DNA of 6,548 nt from CAZXCQ01 sp964639275 (GCA_964639275.1 CAZXCQ010000321.1:1-6548), one strand, 5' to 3'. Shown: positions 1-6,390, numbered from the stretch's first letter. Translations and numbers: made by a program. The notes: a model not told the origin generated them from the sequence alone.

Positions 1-1
1 G

Positions 2-2395
2 TACCCCCACGCCCCCGCAGCCATTTCAAATACCCTCAGGATCGCCGATTCCTGCCGTCTGGATTGGGACTTTGACCGGGTCATATTCCCCCGGTTTAAA
101 GAGATGGGCGACGAGGAGTCCTTTGACCTGCTCTATCGCCAGACCCTGGAGGGATGCAGACGCAGATACGGGGAGATCACAGGGGCCGTCAGGGATCGGG
201 TGGAACATGAGATGCGAATCATCCGAGAAAAGAATTTTGCCCACTATTTCCTTACGGTTGCCGATATCACAAAAAAGGCCCGGCGCTCATGCGGCCGGGG
301 GAGCGCGGCCGCCTCCATCGTCTCCTATGCCCTCGGAATCACCCATGTGGATCCCATAAGACATAACCTCTTTTTTGAACGTTTTTTAAATCCCGGCCGG
401 ATGGACCCCCCGGACATCGATGTGGACTTTGCATGGGATGAGCGGGAAGGGGTCATCGACTATGCCTTTGCCAGATATGGAAACCGCCGGACGGCCATGG
501 TGGCCAACCACAACACCTTTGCCGCCAGATCGGCCATCAGGGAGGTGGCAAAGGTCTTTGGCCTGACAGACAGCGAGATCGGGCGGGTCACCGGCAAGAT
601 AGGCTTTGGGTGGCGTCTCAAGGGGATCTGGCAGGAATTGTCCTGTCATCCCAGGATGCGGGGGGTCGATTTTCCCGAACCCTGGGATGAGATATTACGG
701 GCGGCCGTCCAGCTCGAAGGGCATTTCAACCACCTCTCCACCCACTGTGGCGGCCTGGTGGTGGTGCCCGACGAGATCCGCAGATACTGCCCGGTGGAGA
801 TCTCCCCCCGGGGGCTCCAGGTCCTGCAGTGGGAAAAGGACTCGGTGGAGGACGCGGGCCTTGTAAAGATAGACATCCTGGGAAATCGAAGCCTGGCCGT
901 CATCCGGGATACCCTGGACCTGGTCAGGAAGAATTATGGCCGGCGGATCGACTATGCCTGCCTCAATCCCATCGATGACCGCAGGACCATAAGGGTCTTC
1001 TATCAGGGGGACACATTCGGGGTCTTTTATTTTGAAAGCCCTGCCACCCGACAGGTCCTGACCAAGGTGCGGTCGGGTTTTACCTTTGAAGAGTATCTCC
1101 GGATGGACCACTTTCATCTCAATGTGGTGGTCACCTCCATCATCCGGCCCGCCTCCAACCAGAGCATCCACACCTGGATATCCAGGCTCCATGGTGAGGC
1201 CTGGGAACCGCCCCACCCCCTTTTGGCGCCGGTGCTTCAAGAGACCCTGGGGGTGATGGTATTTCAGGAGCAGCTGAGCCAGGCCGCCATTTATCTGGCC
1301 GGATTTGACCCTGCCGGGGCCGATACCCTCAGGAAGGTGGTGAGCAAAAAGGACAGGGAAAGGAGGCTGGGGGACTTTTACGCCCGCTTTGTAAAAGGGG
1401 CACGGGGCAGGGGGGTAAACCAAAAGATCATCCAGGAGGTCTGGGAGATGATGATGGGGTTTGACGGCTACAGCTTTTGCAAGCCCCACTCGGCAAGCTA
1501 TACCCTGGTGGCCTATAAATCTGCCTATCTGAGGGCCCATTACCCGGCCGAGTTTATGGCATCTGTGATCTCAAACGGCGGGGGCTATTACTCGGCCTTT
1601 GGGTACCTGTCCGAGGCCAGACGGATGGGCCTCAAGGTCCTGCCTCCCCATATCAACCAGAGCGAGATCAAGTATATTGGAAAAGACAGGGCCATCCGGG
1701 TCGGGCTCATGCAGTTAAAGGACCTCTCCCGGGAGGCCAGGGAATCCATTGTTCACGAGCGGACCAAAAACGGTCATTTCACATCCCTTGGAGACTTCCT
1801 GCGCCGGGCAGGGGGCCATATCCACCCCCAGGACGTGAGGGTCTTGATCAAGGCGGGCTGTTTTGACGGCATCGGTGGAAGGACTTCCCGGGCCGGGCTG
1901 ATGTGGGAGGCCCTTCGGTTTTTTGGCCAAAAAGAGGAGAATAAGACCCCCGGCCTCTTTGATTGTGCCCGGTTACGCCCTCCTCGATCCAGCCAGGGGC
2001 AATACTCAAGGCGTCTTATGCTGAGGCATGAATCCGAGACCCTCGGCCTTTTCCTCTCCGTCCATCCCCTTGATCTTTACCGGCATCACCTCCAGGGATG
2101 GGGCCATGTCTCTGCCAAAGATCTCTGTGATTGGGTGGGAAAAGAGGTCACCGCCATCGGGTGGCTGGTCACCGGAAAGACAGTCCACACCCGGGAGGGA
2201 GAACCCATGAAATTCATCACCTTTGAGGATACCACCGGCATCTATGAAACCGTGTTCTTCCCAAAGGCCTATCACAGGTTCTGCCACATGCTAAATGGGG
2301 CACGCCCCTATATCCTGAAAGGGAGGGTGGCGGGGCACTTCGGGGCCATAACCCTCACGGTGAACTGGATCGGGTTTCTGGATAGACAAAAATAA
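2..2395 (+). CDS. dnaE: DNA polymerase III alpha subunit, short DnaE paralogue (5'-partial)
   Basis: C-family replicative or translesion DNA polymerase catalytic subunit; it extends DNA from dNTPs on a primed template. The frame is open to the left edge, and the 34 codons before the first in-window ATG (104) still look like DnaE (an NT-RIAD-C stretch), so that ATG is internal. In visible numbering (797 aa): palm CGRGSAAAS at 97-105 and PDIDVDF at 137-143, giving catalytic Asp138 and Asp140. The third Asp is D291, in VKIDILG, 153 residues after D138 (154 between D401 and D555 in E. coli). Then come GVMVFQEQ at 417-424, fingers FCKPHSASY at 492-500 and HYPAEFMA at 513-520, a helix-hairpin-helix region at about 569-624 and an OB fold at about 716-794. 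The protein stops there: 506 residues follow the third Asp against about 605 in E. coli, so the tau-binding C-terminal domain is absent. This suggests a DnaE2/ImuC-like or other accessory DnaE. The PHP domain and any imuA/imuB neighbours are off-window. Confidence 0.93.
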   Translation, partial: YPHAPAAISNTLRIADSCRLDWDFDRVIFPRFKEMGDEESFDLLYRQTLEGCRRRYGEITGAVRDRVEHEMRIIREKNFAHYFLTVADITKKARRSCGRGSAAASIVSYALGITHVDPIRHNLFFERFLNPGRMDPPDIDVDFAWDEREGVIDYAFARYGNRRTAMVANHNTFAARSAIREVAKVFGLTDSEIGRVTGKIGFGWRLKGIWQELSCHPRMRGVDFPEPWDEILRAAVQLEGHFNHLSTHCGGLVVVPDEIRRYCPVEISPRGLQVLQWEKDSVEDAGLVKIDILGNRSLAVIRDTLDLVRKNYGRRIDYACLNPIDDRRTIRVFYQGDTFGVFYFESPATRQVLTKVRSGFTFEEYLRMDHFHLNVVVTSIIRPASNQSIHTWISRLHGEAWEPPHPLLAPVLQETLGVMVFQEQLSQAAIYLAGFDPAGADTLRKVVSKKDRERRLGDFYARFVKGARGRGVNQKIIQEVWEMMMGFDGYSFCKPHSASYTLVAYKSAYLRAHYPAEFMASVISNGGGYYSAFGYLSEARRMGLKVLPPHINQSEIKYIGKDRAIRVGLMQLKDLSREARESIVHERTKNGHFTSLGDFLRRAGGHIHPQDVRVLIKAGCFDGIGGRTSRAGLMWEALRFFGQKEENKTPGLFDCARLRPPRSSQGQYSRRLMLRHESETLGLFLSVHPLDLYRHHLQGWGHVSAKDLCDWVGKEVTAIGWLVTGKTVHTREGEPMKFITFEDTTGIYETVFFPKAYHRFCHMLNGARPYILKGRVAGHFGAITLTVNWIGFLDRQK

Positions 2396-2406
2396 ATGCC
2401 CTAACC

Positions 2407-2430
2407 GTTCACGGGTTCATGGGTTCAGCG
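2407..2430. repeat. Three-unit 8-nt repeat at the 3' end of the synthetase gene
   Basis: GTTCA occurs at 2407-2411, 2415-2419 and 2423-2427, exactly 8 nt apart, in units GTTCACGG, GTTCATGG and GTTCAGCG. Read on the minus strand these are TGAACCC-type units, the same motif as the array at 6325-6383. They contain the last residues (EPMNP) and the TGA stop of the synthetase gene. Confidence 0.55.
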
Positions 2431-4079
2431 CCCTCCTTTTCTTTTAGTAGCCGCCTCAATACCTTGCCGGCACCACTCTTGGGGAGGTCATCAACGAATT
2501 CTATGACCCGCGGACGCTTGTAGGCAGCCATGTTTTTCTTGCACCAATCGAGTATCTCATCTCCGGTGGTCTTCCCCTTGAAGTCCGCTTTCAGAACAAC
2601 AAAGGCCTTGGGGCTTTCCCCCCGATAGGGGTCCGCGATGCCGACCACGGCGGTCTCGGCGATGGCGGGATGTCTGTAAAGGAGGTTCTCCACATCCGAG
2701 GGATAGACATTGTAACCCGAGCAGATAATAAGCTCCTTTTTGCGACCCAGTATCTTGACATACCCCTCTTCATCCATCAGGCCGAGATCTCCCGTATACA
2801 GCCACCCATCCCTCAAGATGTGCGCTGTTTCCTCAGGTTTCTTCCAGTACCCCTTCATCAGCGTGGGGCCCTTGATGACGATTTCACCTTCGGTGTGGAG
2901 GGGGAGTTCTCTGGTGCCTGTCTCAACATCCATGATCTTTATGTCCACAAAATGGGGAATGCCGATAAAACCCGGTTTGTGGGCAAATAGGGGCGTCAGA
3001 AGGCCCCCTGATGCGCAGGTCTCAGTCAGCCCGTACCCTTCTCCGATAAAGGCCTTTGGTGCCAATTCCCTGACCTTCTCCTGGATTTCAAGGGAGATCG
3101 GGGCCCCCCCGGTTACCAAGAGCCTGAGGGAACTCAAATCCGAAGGTGTGACCCCTGGCAACCCGAGCAGGCCGATCAGCATGGTCGAGGCCGCGCACCA
3201 ATAGGTGCATTTATAGTGTGAGATGGCCTGCGCCGATATCTCTGGCACAAAACGCGGAAGGATAACCAGGCGCCCCCCTACACCCAGTGTCGCAATCATG
3301 ACCGCCGACGACCCCATGGCGTGAAAGAACGGCGTAACCCCCAGCGTGACATCGTCATATCGCAATCGCTGCCAGATGGCATCGGAAAGGCCTGCAAAGC
3401 CCAGACTATAGTGGCTCAGCACGGCACCCTTGGGCATCCCCGTGGTTCCACCGGTATACTGGATAATCGCCAGGTCCTCATGCAGGTCCTCCACATGGCA
3501 CAAGGGCCCTTTTGAGGATTTTTCGAGAAACGCCAAAAAATCAATGGTTCCGGGAAATTCCCGGGCAGGACCTTTAAACTCATCTGAGATTGGAAGCACG
3601 GGTTCCGACGGCAGGTAGTCTCTCAGAGAGGTCACGATCATGCCCTTTATCGATGTCTGTCCCCTGATCTTTTCCGCTTCAGGATAGAGGTAATCCAGGG
3701 TCACCAGGGTTTCTGCCTCCGCATCATTGATCTGGTATTTCAGTTCTGCCTGTTTGAACATGGGGTTTAGGGTGACGATCACCCCACCGGCCCTGAGGAT
3801 ACCAAAAAAGGCGATGACAAACTGGGGGCAGTTTTGCATGAATAGGGCGACTCGATCACCCCTTTTGACACCCAGGCCCTTCAGGCCGTGTGCAAACCGA
3901 TCGATCGCACCGTCCAATTCCCCATAGGTGATGTCTCGTCCATAAAAGCTCAATGCAATTCCTTCTGGTCTGATGGTTGCCCAGTCTCTCAGATACTCTG
4001 ATATGGGTTTTTCCAATTCAAAGCTCTTTGGAATAGCGGGCGGCCAGACCTTGTCCCATCTCCTGGATGTCCTTTCCAT
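2409..4079 (-). CDS. AMP-forming acyl-CoA synthetase (long-chain fatty acid-CoA ligase type)
   Basis: Complete 556-aa member of the ANL adenylate-forming superfamily. It activates a carboxylic acid with ATP to an acyl-AMP and then transfers the acyl group to CoA; cytosolic or membrane-peripheral, feeding beta-oxidation or lipid synthesis. Visible motifs in order: phosphate loop YTGGTTGMPKG at 208-218; GEGYGLTET at 346-354; YTGD at 428-431, with the ribose-binding Asp431; hinge GRKKELI at 445-451 followed by SGYNVYP; and C-terminal PKSGAGK with the presumed catalytic Lys539. Length matches FadD-like enzymes. The start is well supported: AGGAGG lies 5 nt before the ATG. The gene is convergent with the dnaE paralogue (13 nt between stop codons, no clear terminator) and shows no operon partner in the window. 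The substrate cannot be read from sequence: long- or medium-chain fatty acid is the default, aryl acids are possible. The last codons and stop lie in an 8-nt repeat (see findings). Confidence 0.95.
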   Translation of the reverse strand: MERTSRRWDKVWPPAIPKSFELEKPISEYLRDWATIRPEGIALSFYGRDITYGELDGAIDRFAHGLKGLGVKRGDRVALFMQNCPQFVIAFFGILRAGGVIVTLNPMFKQAELKYQINDAEAETLVTLDYLYPEAEKIRGQTSIKGMIVTSLRDYLPSEPVLPISDEFKGPAREFPGTIDFLAFLEKSSKGPLCHVEDLHEDLAIIQYTGGTTGMPKGAVLSHYSLGFAGLSDAIWQRLRYDDVTLGVTPFFHAMGSSAVMIATLGVGGRLVILPRFVPEISAQAISHYKCTYWCAASTMLIGLLGLPGVTPSDLSSLRLLVTGGAPISLEIQEKVRELAPKAFIGEGYGLTETCASGGLLTPLFAHKPGFIGIPHFVDIKIMDVETGTRELPLHTEGEIVIKGPTLMKGYWKKPEETAHILRDGWLYTGDLGLMDEEGYVKILGRKKELIICSGYNVYPSDVENLLYRHPAIAETAVVGIADPYRGESPKAFVVLKADFKGKTTGDEILDWCKKNMAAYKRPRVIEFVDDLPKSGAGKVLRRLLKEKEGAEPMNP

Positions 4080-4084
4080 AGCGC

Positions 4085-4090
4085 CCTCCT
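4085..4090 (-). promoter_or_regulatory. Ribosome binding site of the acyl-CoA synthetase gene
   Basis: On the minus strand AGGAGG is followed by GCGCT and then the ATG at 4079-4077, a full Shine-Dalgarno core with 5-nt spacing. It fixes the start codon. A longer minus-strand open frame overlapping it (4203-4018) is in another register and has no such signal. Confidence 0.85.
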
Positions 4091-4226
4091 GAAATCGTCA
4101 GACACAGGGACATATGCCCCGGCGGAGAATCAGTCCTTCCATGAATGCCCCCTCTATTACACAGTCCACGGCGAAAAAAAAGTGAAATTTGGTGCTTCCG
4201 CAAAAGCCCACCAATGCCTCTTTTTT

Positions 4227-4278
4227 GTCATTCCTGCCCCGTATCAAATACGGGATAAACTCCAGCAGGAATCCAGTC
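4227..4278. repeat. Dispersed palindromic intergenic repeat (REP-like)
   Basis: ATTCCTGC (4230-4237) pairs with GCAGGAAT (4265-4272). Directly inside, CCCGTAT (4238-4244) pairs with ATACGGG (4248-4254) around a CAA loop, leaving a one-sided 10-nt bulge (4255-4264). The flanks GTC and CCAGTC match the frequent GTCATTCC...GGAATCCAG type of dispersed intergenic palindrome seen in many proteobacterial genomes. The family identity is from memory; the stem is seen directly. It is too far from a T-run to be a normal terminator. Confidence 0.6.
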
Positions 4279-4318
4279 CTTTTCTACCCCTCCGCCTAAT
4301 CAAATTTTCTCCCTTCCG

Positions 4319-4346
4319 TTGACACCCCGTCGTGGTTTGCTATAAG
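4319..4346 (+). promoter_or_regulatory. Near-consensus sigma-70 promoter pointing into the scaffold gap
   Basis: TTGACA (4319-4324, 6/6) and TATAAG (4341-4346, 5/6) are separated by 16 nt, and transcription would begin near 4353. It runs away from the synthetase gene. What it drives is unknown, because the sequence is lost in Ns 75 nt after the -10 box. It could be the exporter gene if the gap is short, or an RNA or protein gene missing from the assembly. Confidence 0.6.
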
Positions 4347-4420
4347 TTCCGGGATCGTATCAATTCAGCTTTCATCAAAAATAATTAACCCCTTAAATCT
4401 TCCCGCAGGACGGGACGGCC

Positions 4421-4520
4421 NNNNNNNNNNNNNNNNNNNNNNNNNNNNNNNNNNNNNNNNNNNNNNNNNNNNNNNNNNNNNNNNNNNNNNNNNNNNNNNN
4501 NNNNNNNNNNNNNNNNNNNN
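4421..4520. other. Assembly gap of exactly 100 Ns
   Basis: One hundred consecutive N bases. This is the usual placeholder for a scaffold join of unknown length, so the distance and any genes between the left part (polymerase, synthetase) and the right part (exporter) cannot be known from this window. Confidence 0.98.
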
Positions 4521-4540
4521 CTTCGCTAGAGACTCCGAGA

Positions 4541-4630
4541 GCGCAAAGAGGAATGATTTTTGCTTTGCGGCGTCTCAGCGCAAAGCAAAAAATAGATCGA
4601 ACTCTGCGGACTCGGCGCCTCGGCGGTGAA
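4541..4630. repeat. Palindromic and short-period GCG-rich dispersed repeat
   Basis: TTTTTGCTTTGCG (4557-4569) is a perfect 13-bp inverted repeat of 4579-4591 around a 9-nt loop. The 8-mer GCGCAAAG occurs at both 4541-4548 and 4578-4585. It is followed by three degenerate units starting at 4602, 4611 and 4619 (CTCTGCGGA, CTCGGCGC, CTCGGCGG) and then TGAAAAA. The phrase resembles the CTCTGCG...TCTGCGGTGAA dispersed intergenic repeats known from many environmental bacterial genomes; this match is from memory. Ts on the left arm and As on the right argue against a terminator. Confidence 0.55.
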
Positions 4631-4683
4631 AAATCCTTTGTAGAAAACCCTTTTGGGTCACCATCAAAATTGGAACTGAGACA

Positions 4684-4714
4684 GGGGAATGGGGCTTCTG
4701 AATCCCCATTCCCC
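4684..4714 (+). terminator. Strong hairpin before the exporter gene (terminator- or leader-like)
   Basis: GGGGAATGGGG (4684-4694) pairs perfectly with CCCCATTCCCC (4704-4714), an 11-bp stem with a 9-nt loop, followed by GG and only four Ts. It ends 29 nt before the exporter ATG. It could terminate transcription coming from the gap, act as a leader or attenuator element, or be another dispersed palindrome. The short T-run makes a full intrinsic terminator uncertain. Confidence 0.35.
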
Positions 4715-4732
4715 GGTTTTCAAAAGGATAAA

Positions 4733-4756
4733 ATGTTACACCAATGCAAAGAATAG
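4733..4756 (+). other. Possible 7-aa leader mini-ORF overlapping the exporter start
   Basis: ATG at 4733 is 4 nt after AAGGA (4724-4728). It reads MLHQCKE and stops at TAG 4754-4756, overlapping the first codons of the exporter in another frame. The SD-like sequence is better placed for this ATG than for the exporter ATG 11 nt downstream, so translational coupling is conceivable. Such a short ORF can easily be chance. Confidence 0.2.
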
Positions 4757-6171
4757 CGTACAAATGGAAGGCACTCGTCACAGTGGCCATGGGGACCATG
4801 ATGGCCACCATGGATGCCAGCATCACCAACATCGCGCTTCCCGAGCTAACTCACGTATTTCATAAAGATCTGGATGCGGTCATGTGGGTGACCGTGGCCT
4901 TCCTGCTGGCAAGCAGCAGCCTGATGCTCATCTCGGGCAGGATCAGCGATCTCGTGGGCAGAAAAAGGATCTATGCCGCGGGCATGGCGATCTTTACCCT
5001 GGGCATGGGGGCCTGCTCGCTCGCCCAAAGCATTGAGCAAATCATCCTCTTCAGGGTCATCCAGGCCATTGGAGCGGCCATGTCCATCTCGTGCGGCGCG
5101 GCCATTGTTACGGCGGCCTTTCGCGCCGCCGAACTGGGCAAAGGCCTGGGTTATCTCGGGATATCCGTGTCCGCAGGTTTTATTCTGGGGCCTGTGGTCG
5201 GGGGATTTCTCCTGGATCTGCTGGATTGGCGCTCGCTTTTTTACATGCGGATACCAATGGGCGTTGTCACCTTCTTGATGGCTATCATTCTGCTTGAAAA
5301 GGACTCGGGGCGTTCGGGCAAGATCCAACTCGACCTCATTGGCACCCTGACTTCATCCGGTGGTCTTTTCTGCCTGTGTTTTGGCCTCAGTCAGATCAGG
5401 GGCCATGGGCCGACAGCGCCGGTTTTTCTGTTCCTGGGGGCCGGTCTTGTTATCCTCATCCTTTTTGTCCTGGTGGAACGTCACGTGGCTTTCCCCATTG
5501 TTGACCTTTCGCTCTTTAAGAACCGGGTCTTTTCCTGTGCCACGGCCGGTCTTTTCCTGTTTTTTGTGGCTGCACCGCCCTATATCATGATTATGCCCTT
5601 CTATCTCCTCGAGGGGCTCAGGCTCAACCCGGCTGAAACCGGTCTCCTCCTGGCCGTGGTCTCCATGACCACCATCATTATCGGCCCCATCAGCGGGTCT
5701 GTTTCAGACCGGCTGGGGCCGGTATGGCCTTCCACACTGGGGGCTGTGGCGACGGCCGCTTCATTCTTTTTTATGCTCCGGTTTGATCTCCAGACCCAGA
5801 TCCCAACCATTATTCTGGTACTGATACTCCTTGGGTTTGGTGTGGGGGCGTTTCAGCCTCCCAACAACACCATACTCATGGGCGCGGCAGAAAAGGAGTG
5901 CCTCGGCTCGGCCTCTGCCCTCATCGCCACCGAGAGACAGGTGGGCATCTCCCTGGGGATGGCCCTTGCAGGAACGGTCTTCTCCGCAAGGCGAGCAATG
6001 TACCTTGATGCCCTGCGCTCAAAAGGGATGGGAGACCTCGACATGCTGAGGCTCTCCATTCCTCCCGCCTACCACGATGTGCTCCTCATATCATTGACCC
6101 TGTGTCTGGCCACCGTGGTGCTCTCACTCCTTTCCTACCCTCGCTTCAAAAACGATTTGCCCATCTATTAA
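4744..6171 (+). CDS. MFS transporter, DHA2 family (14-TM EmrB/QacA-type exporter)
   Basis: Complete 475-aa inner-membrane secondary transporter, presumably proton-coupled export of drugs or other small hydrophobic compounds. About 14 hydrophobic segments can be counted (roughly 8-30, 46-66, 75-95, 98-122, 134-160, 164-184, 197-218, 226-246, 262-288, 297-318, 325-345, 352-375, 398-415, 445-465), which fits DHA2 rather than 12-TM DHA1. Motifs: MDASITNIALP at 23-33 (the TM1 D-x-S/T-I-x-N-x-A-L-P signature), motif A GRISDLVGRKR at 65-75, motif B RVIQAIG at 104-110 (usually RxxQGxG), and motif C GFILGPVVGG at 145-154 followed by WRSLFYMRIPMG (Arg169 where Asn is usual). TAA at 4729-4731 bars any extension beyond four codons upstream. 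The nearest SD-like AAGGA is 15 nt from the ATG, so initiation may be weak or coupled to a mini-ORF. No regulator or EmrA-type adaptor gene is visible. Substrate unknown. Confidence 0.93.
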   Translation: MQRIAYKWKALVTVAMGTMMATMDASITNIALPELTHVFHKDLDAVMWVTVAFLLASSSLMLISGRISDLVGRKRIYAAGMAIFTLGMGACSLAQSIEQIILFRVIQAIGAAMSISCGAAIVTAAFRAAELGKGLGYLGISVSAGFILGPVVGGFLLDLLDWRSLFYMRIPMGVVTFLMAIILLEKDSGRSGKIQLDLIGTLTSSGGLFCLCFGLSQIRGHGPTAPVFLFLGAGLVILILFVLVERHVAFPIVDLSLFKNRVFSCATAGLFLFFVAAPPYIMIMPFYLLEGLRLNPAETGLLLAVVSMTTIIIGPISGSVSDRLGPVWPSTLGAVATAASFFFMLRFDLQTQIPTIILVLILLGFGVGAFQPPNNTILMGAAEKECLGSASALIATERQVGISLGMALAGTVFSARRAMYLDALRSKGMGDLDMLRLSIPPAYHDVLLISLTLCLATVVLSLLSYPRFKNDLPIY

Positions 6172-6189
6172 GCCCGGAACAAATTCCCC

Positions 6190-6217
6190 TTGACTTTTCT
6201 TTTATTTTCCATATGAT
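6190..6217 (+). promoter_or_regulatory. Candidate sigma-70 promoter downstream of the exporter
   Basis: TTGACT (6190-6195, 5/6) and TATGAT (6212-6217, 5/6) with a 16-nt, T-rich spacer, reading rightward. No gene follows within the window, so the target would have to lie beyond the right edge or be noncoding. In such AT-rich DNA a chance match is quite possible. Confidence 0.3.
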
Positions 6218-6237
6218 TCCCGATAATTAATCCAACA

Positions 6238-6256
6238 ATCCCGCCTTCCGCGGGAT
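6238..6256 (+). terminator. Small hairpin downstream of the exporter (weak terminator candidate)
   Basis: ATCCCGC (6238-6244) pairs with GCGGGAT (6250-6256) around CTTCC, 67 nt after the exporter stop codon. It is followed by CTGCGTTT rather than a clean T-run, so it is a poor intrinsic terminator. It resembles the core of the common TCCCGC...GCGGGA dispersed palindromes. Confidence 0.3.
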
Positions 6257-6275
6257 CTGCGTTTCACTCCGACCA

Positions 6276-6310
6276 GCACCGAGCAACGAGTAACTAGCAA
6301 CGTGCAACTA
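6276..6310. repeat. Heptanucleotide tandem repeat, five units (GCAACNA type)
   Basis: Units start at 6276, 6283, 6290, 6297 and 6304, exactly 7 nt apart: GCACCGA, GCAACGA, GTAACTA, GCAACGT, GCAACTA. The period is perfect although the units are degenerate. It resembles in kind the short tandemly repeated heptamers (STRR) described in filamentous cyanobacteria, but with a different sequence. Confidence 0.7.
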
Positions 6311-6324
6311 GAAAGGAATAACCC

Positions 6325-6383
6325 TGAACCTCTGTACCTTTGAACCCTCAACCTTGAACCCTTGAACCCAGAACCTCTGAACC
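6325..6383. repeat. TGAACC tandem repeat with 7-8-nt period, eight units
   Basis: TGAACC or one-mismatch variants start at 6325, 6333 (TGTACC), 6341, 6348 (TCAACC), 6355, 6363, 6370 (AGAACC) and 6378, so spacings are 8, 8, 7, 7, 8, 7 and 8. The invariant ACC core and the alternating 1-2-nt linkers are seen directly. It is noncoding as far as I can tell. Confidence 0.7.
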
Positions 6384-6390
6384 TCTCTAT

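Larger units (their letters stand above)
4080..4420. other. Intergenic region left of the scaffold gap
   Basis: 341 bases without a credible gene. It holds the synthetase RBS, a dispersed palindromic element (about 4227-4278), a rightward sigma-70 promoter (4319-4346) and a small 5-bp hairpin (TCCCG 4401-4405 with CGGGA 4411-4415) just before the Ns. For the synthetase on the minus strand only a weak promoter-like pair is visible: TGTAAT at 4161-4156 with TTCACT at 4186-4181 and a 19-nt spacer. I do not call that one. No operator for a fatty-acid regulator could be recognised. Confidence 0.7.
4521..4743. other. Intergenic region right of the scaffold gap
   Basis: 223 bases before the exporter gene with no credible protein gene. 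It contains a 13-bp perfect palindrome and a CTCnGCG short-period repeat (4541-4630), an 11-bp GC-rich hairpin (4684-4714), an AAGGA motif (4724-4728) and an 8-codon mini-ORF overlapping the exporter start. No clear promoter is visible between the repeat and the exporter ATG. Confidence 0.7.

Noticed and set aside
695..1540. 281-codon open frame on the minus strand inside dnaE
   Set aside because: Proline/glycine/histidine-rich antisense translation of a GC-rich gene whose sense frame has clear polymerase motifs throughout.
2740..3204. 154-codon plus-strand frame inside the acyl-CoA synthetase
   Set aside because: Antisense to conserved synthetase motifs; serine/proline-rich and without a recognisable family.
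4018..4203. 61-codon minus-strand frame overlapping the synthetase start
   Set aside because: Out of frame with the synthetase, no RBS; the in-frame ATG at 4079 has a strong AGGAGG.
4557..4591. Intrinsic terminator
   Set aside because: The T-run precedes the stem and the A-run follows it on the plus strand, and the same holds when read on the minus strand, so no U-tract would follow the hairpin.
4553..4756. 67-codon plus-strand frame between the gap and the exporter
   Set aside because: It is built mostly from the palindromic/CTCnGCG repeat and the hairpin and lacks an RBS; only its last 8 codons were kept as a speculative mini-ORF.
4846..5328. 160-codon minus-strand frame inside the exporter
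   Set aside because: Shadow of a well-supported membrane protein gene; charged low-complexity composition with no recognisable domain.
6276..6383. Possible CRISPR array
   Set aside because: Repeat period is 7-8 nt without unique spacers of CRISPR size; no long direct repeats.
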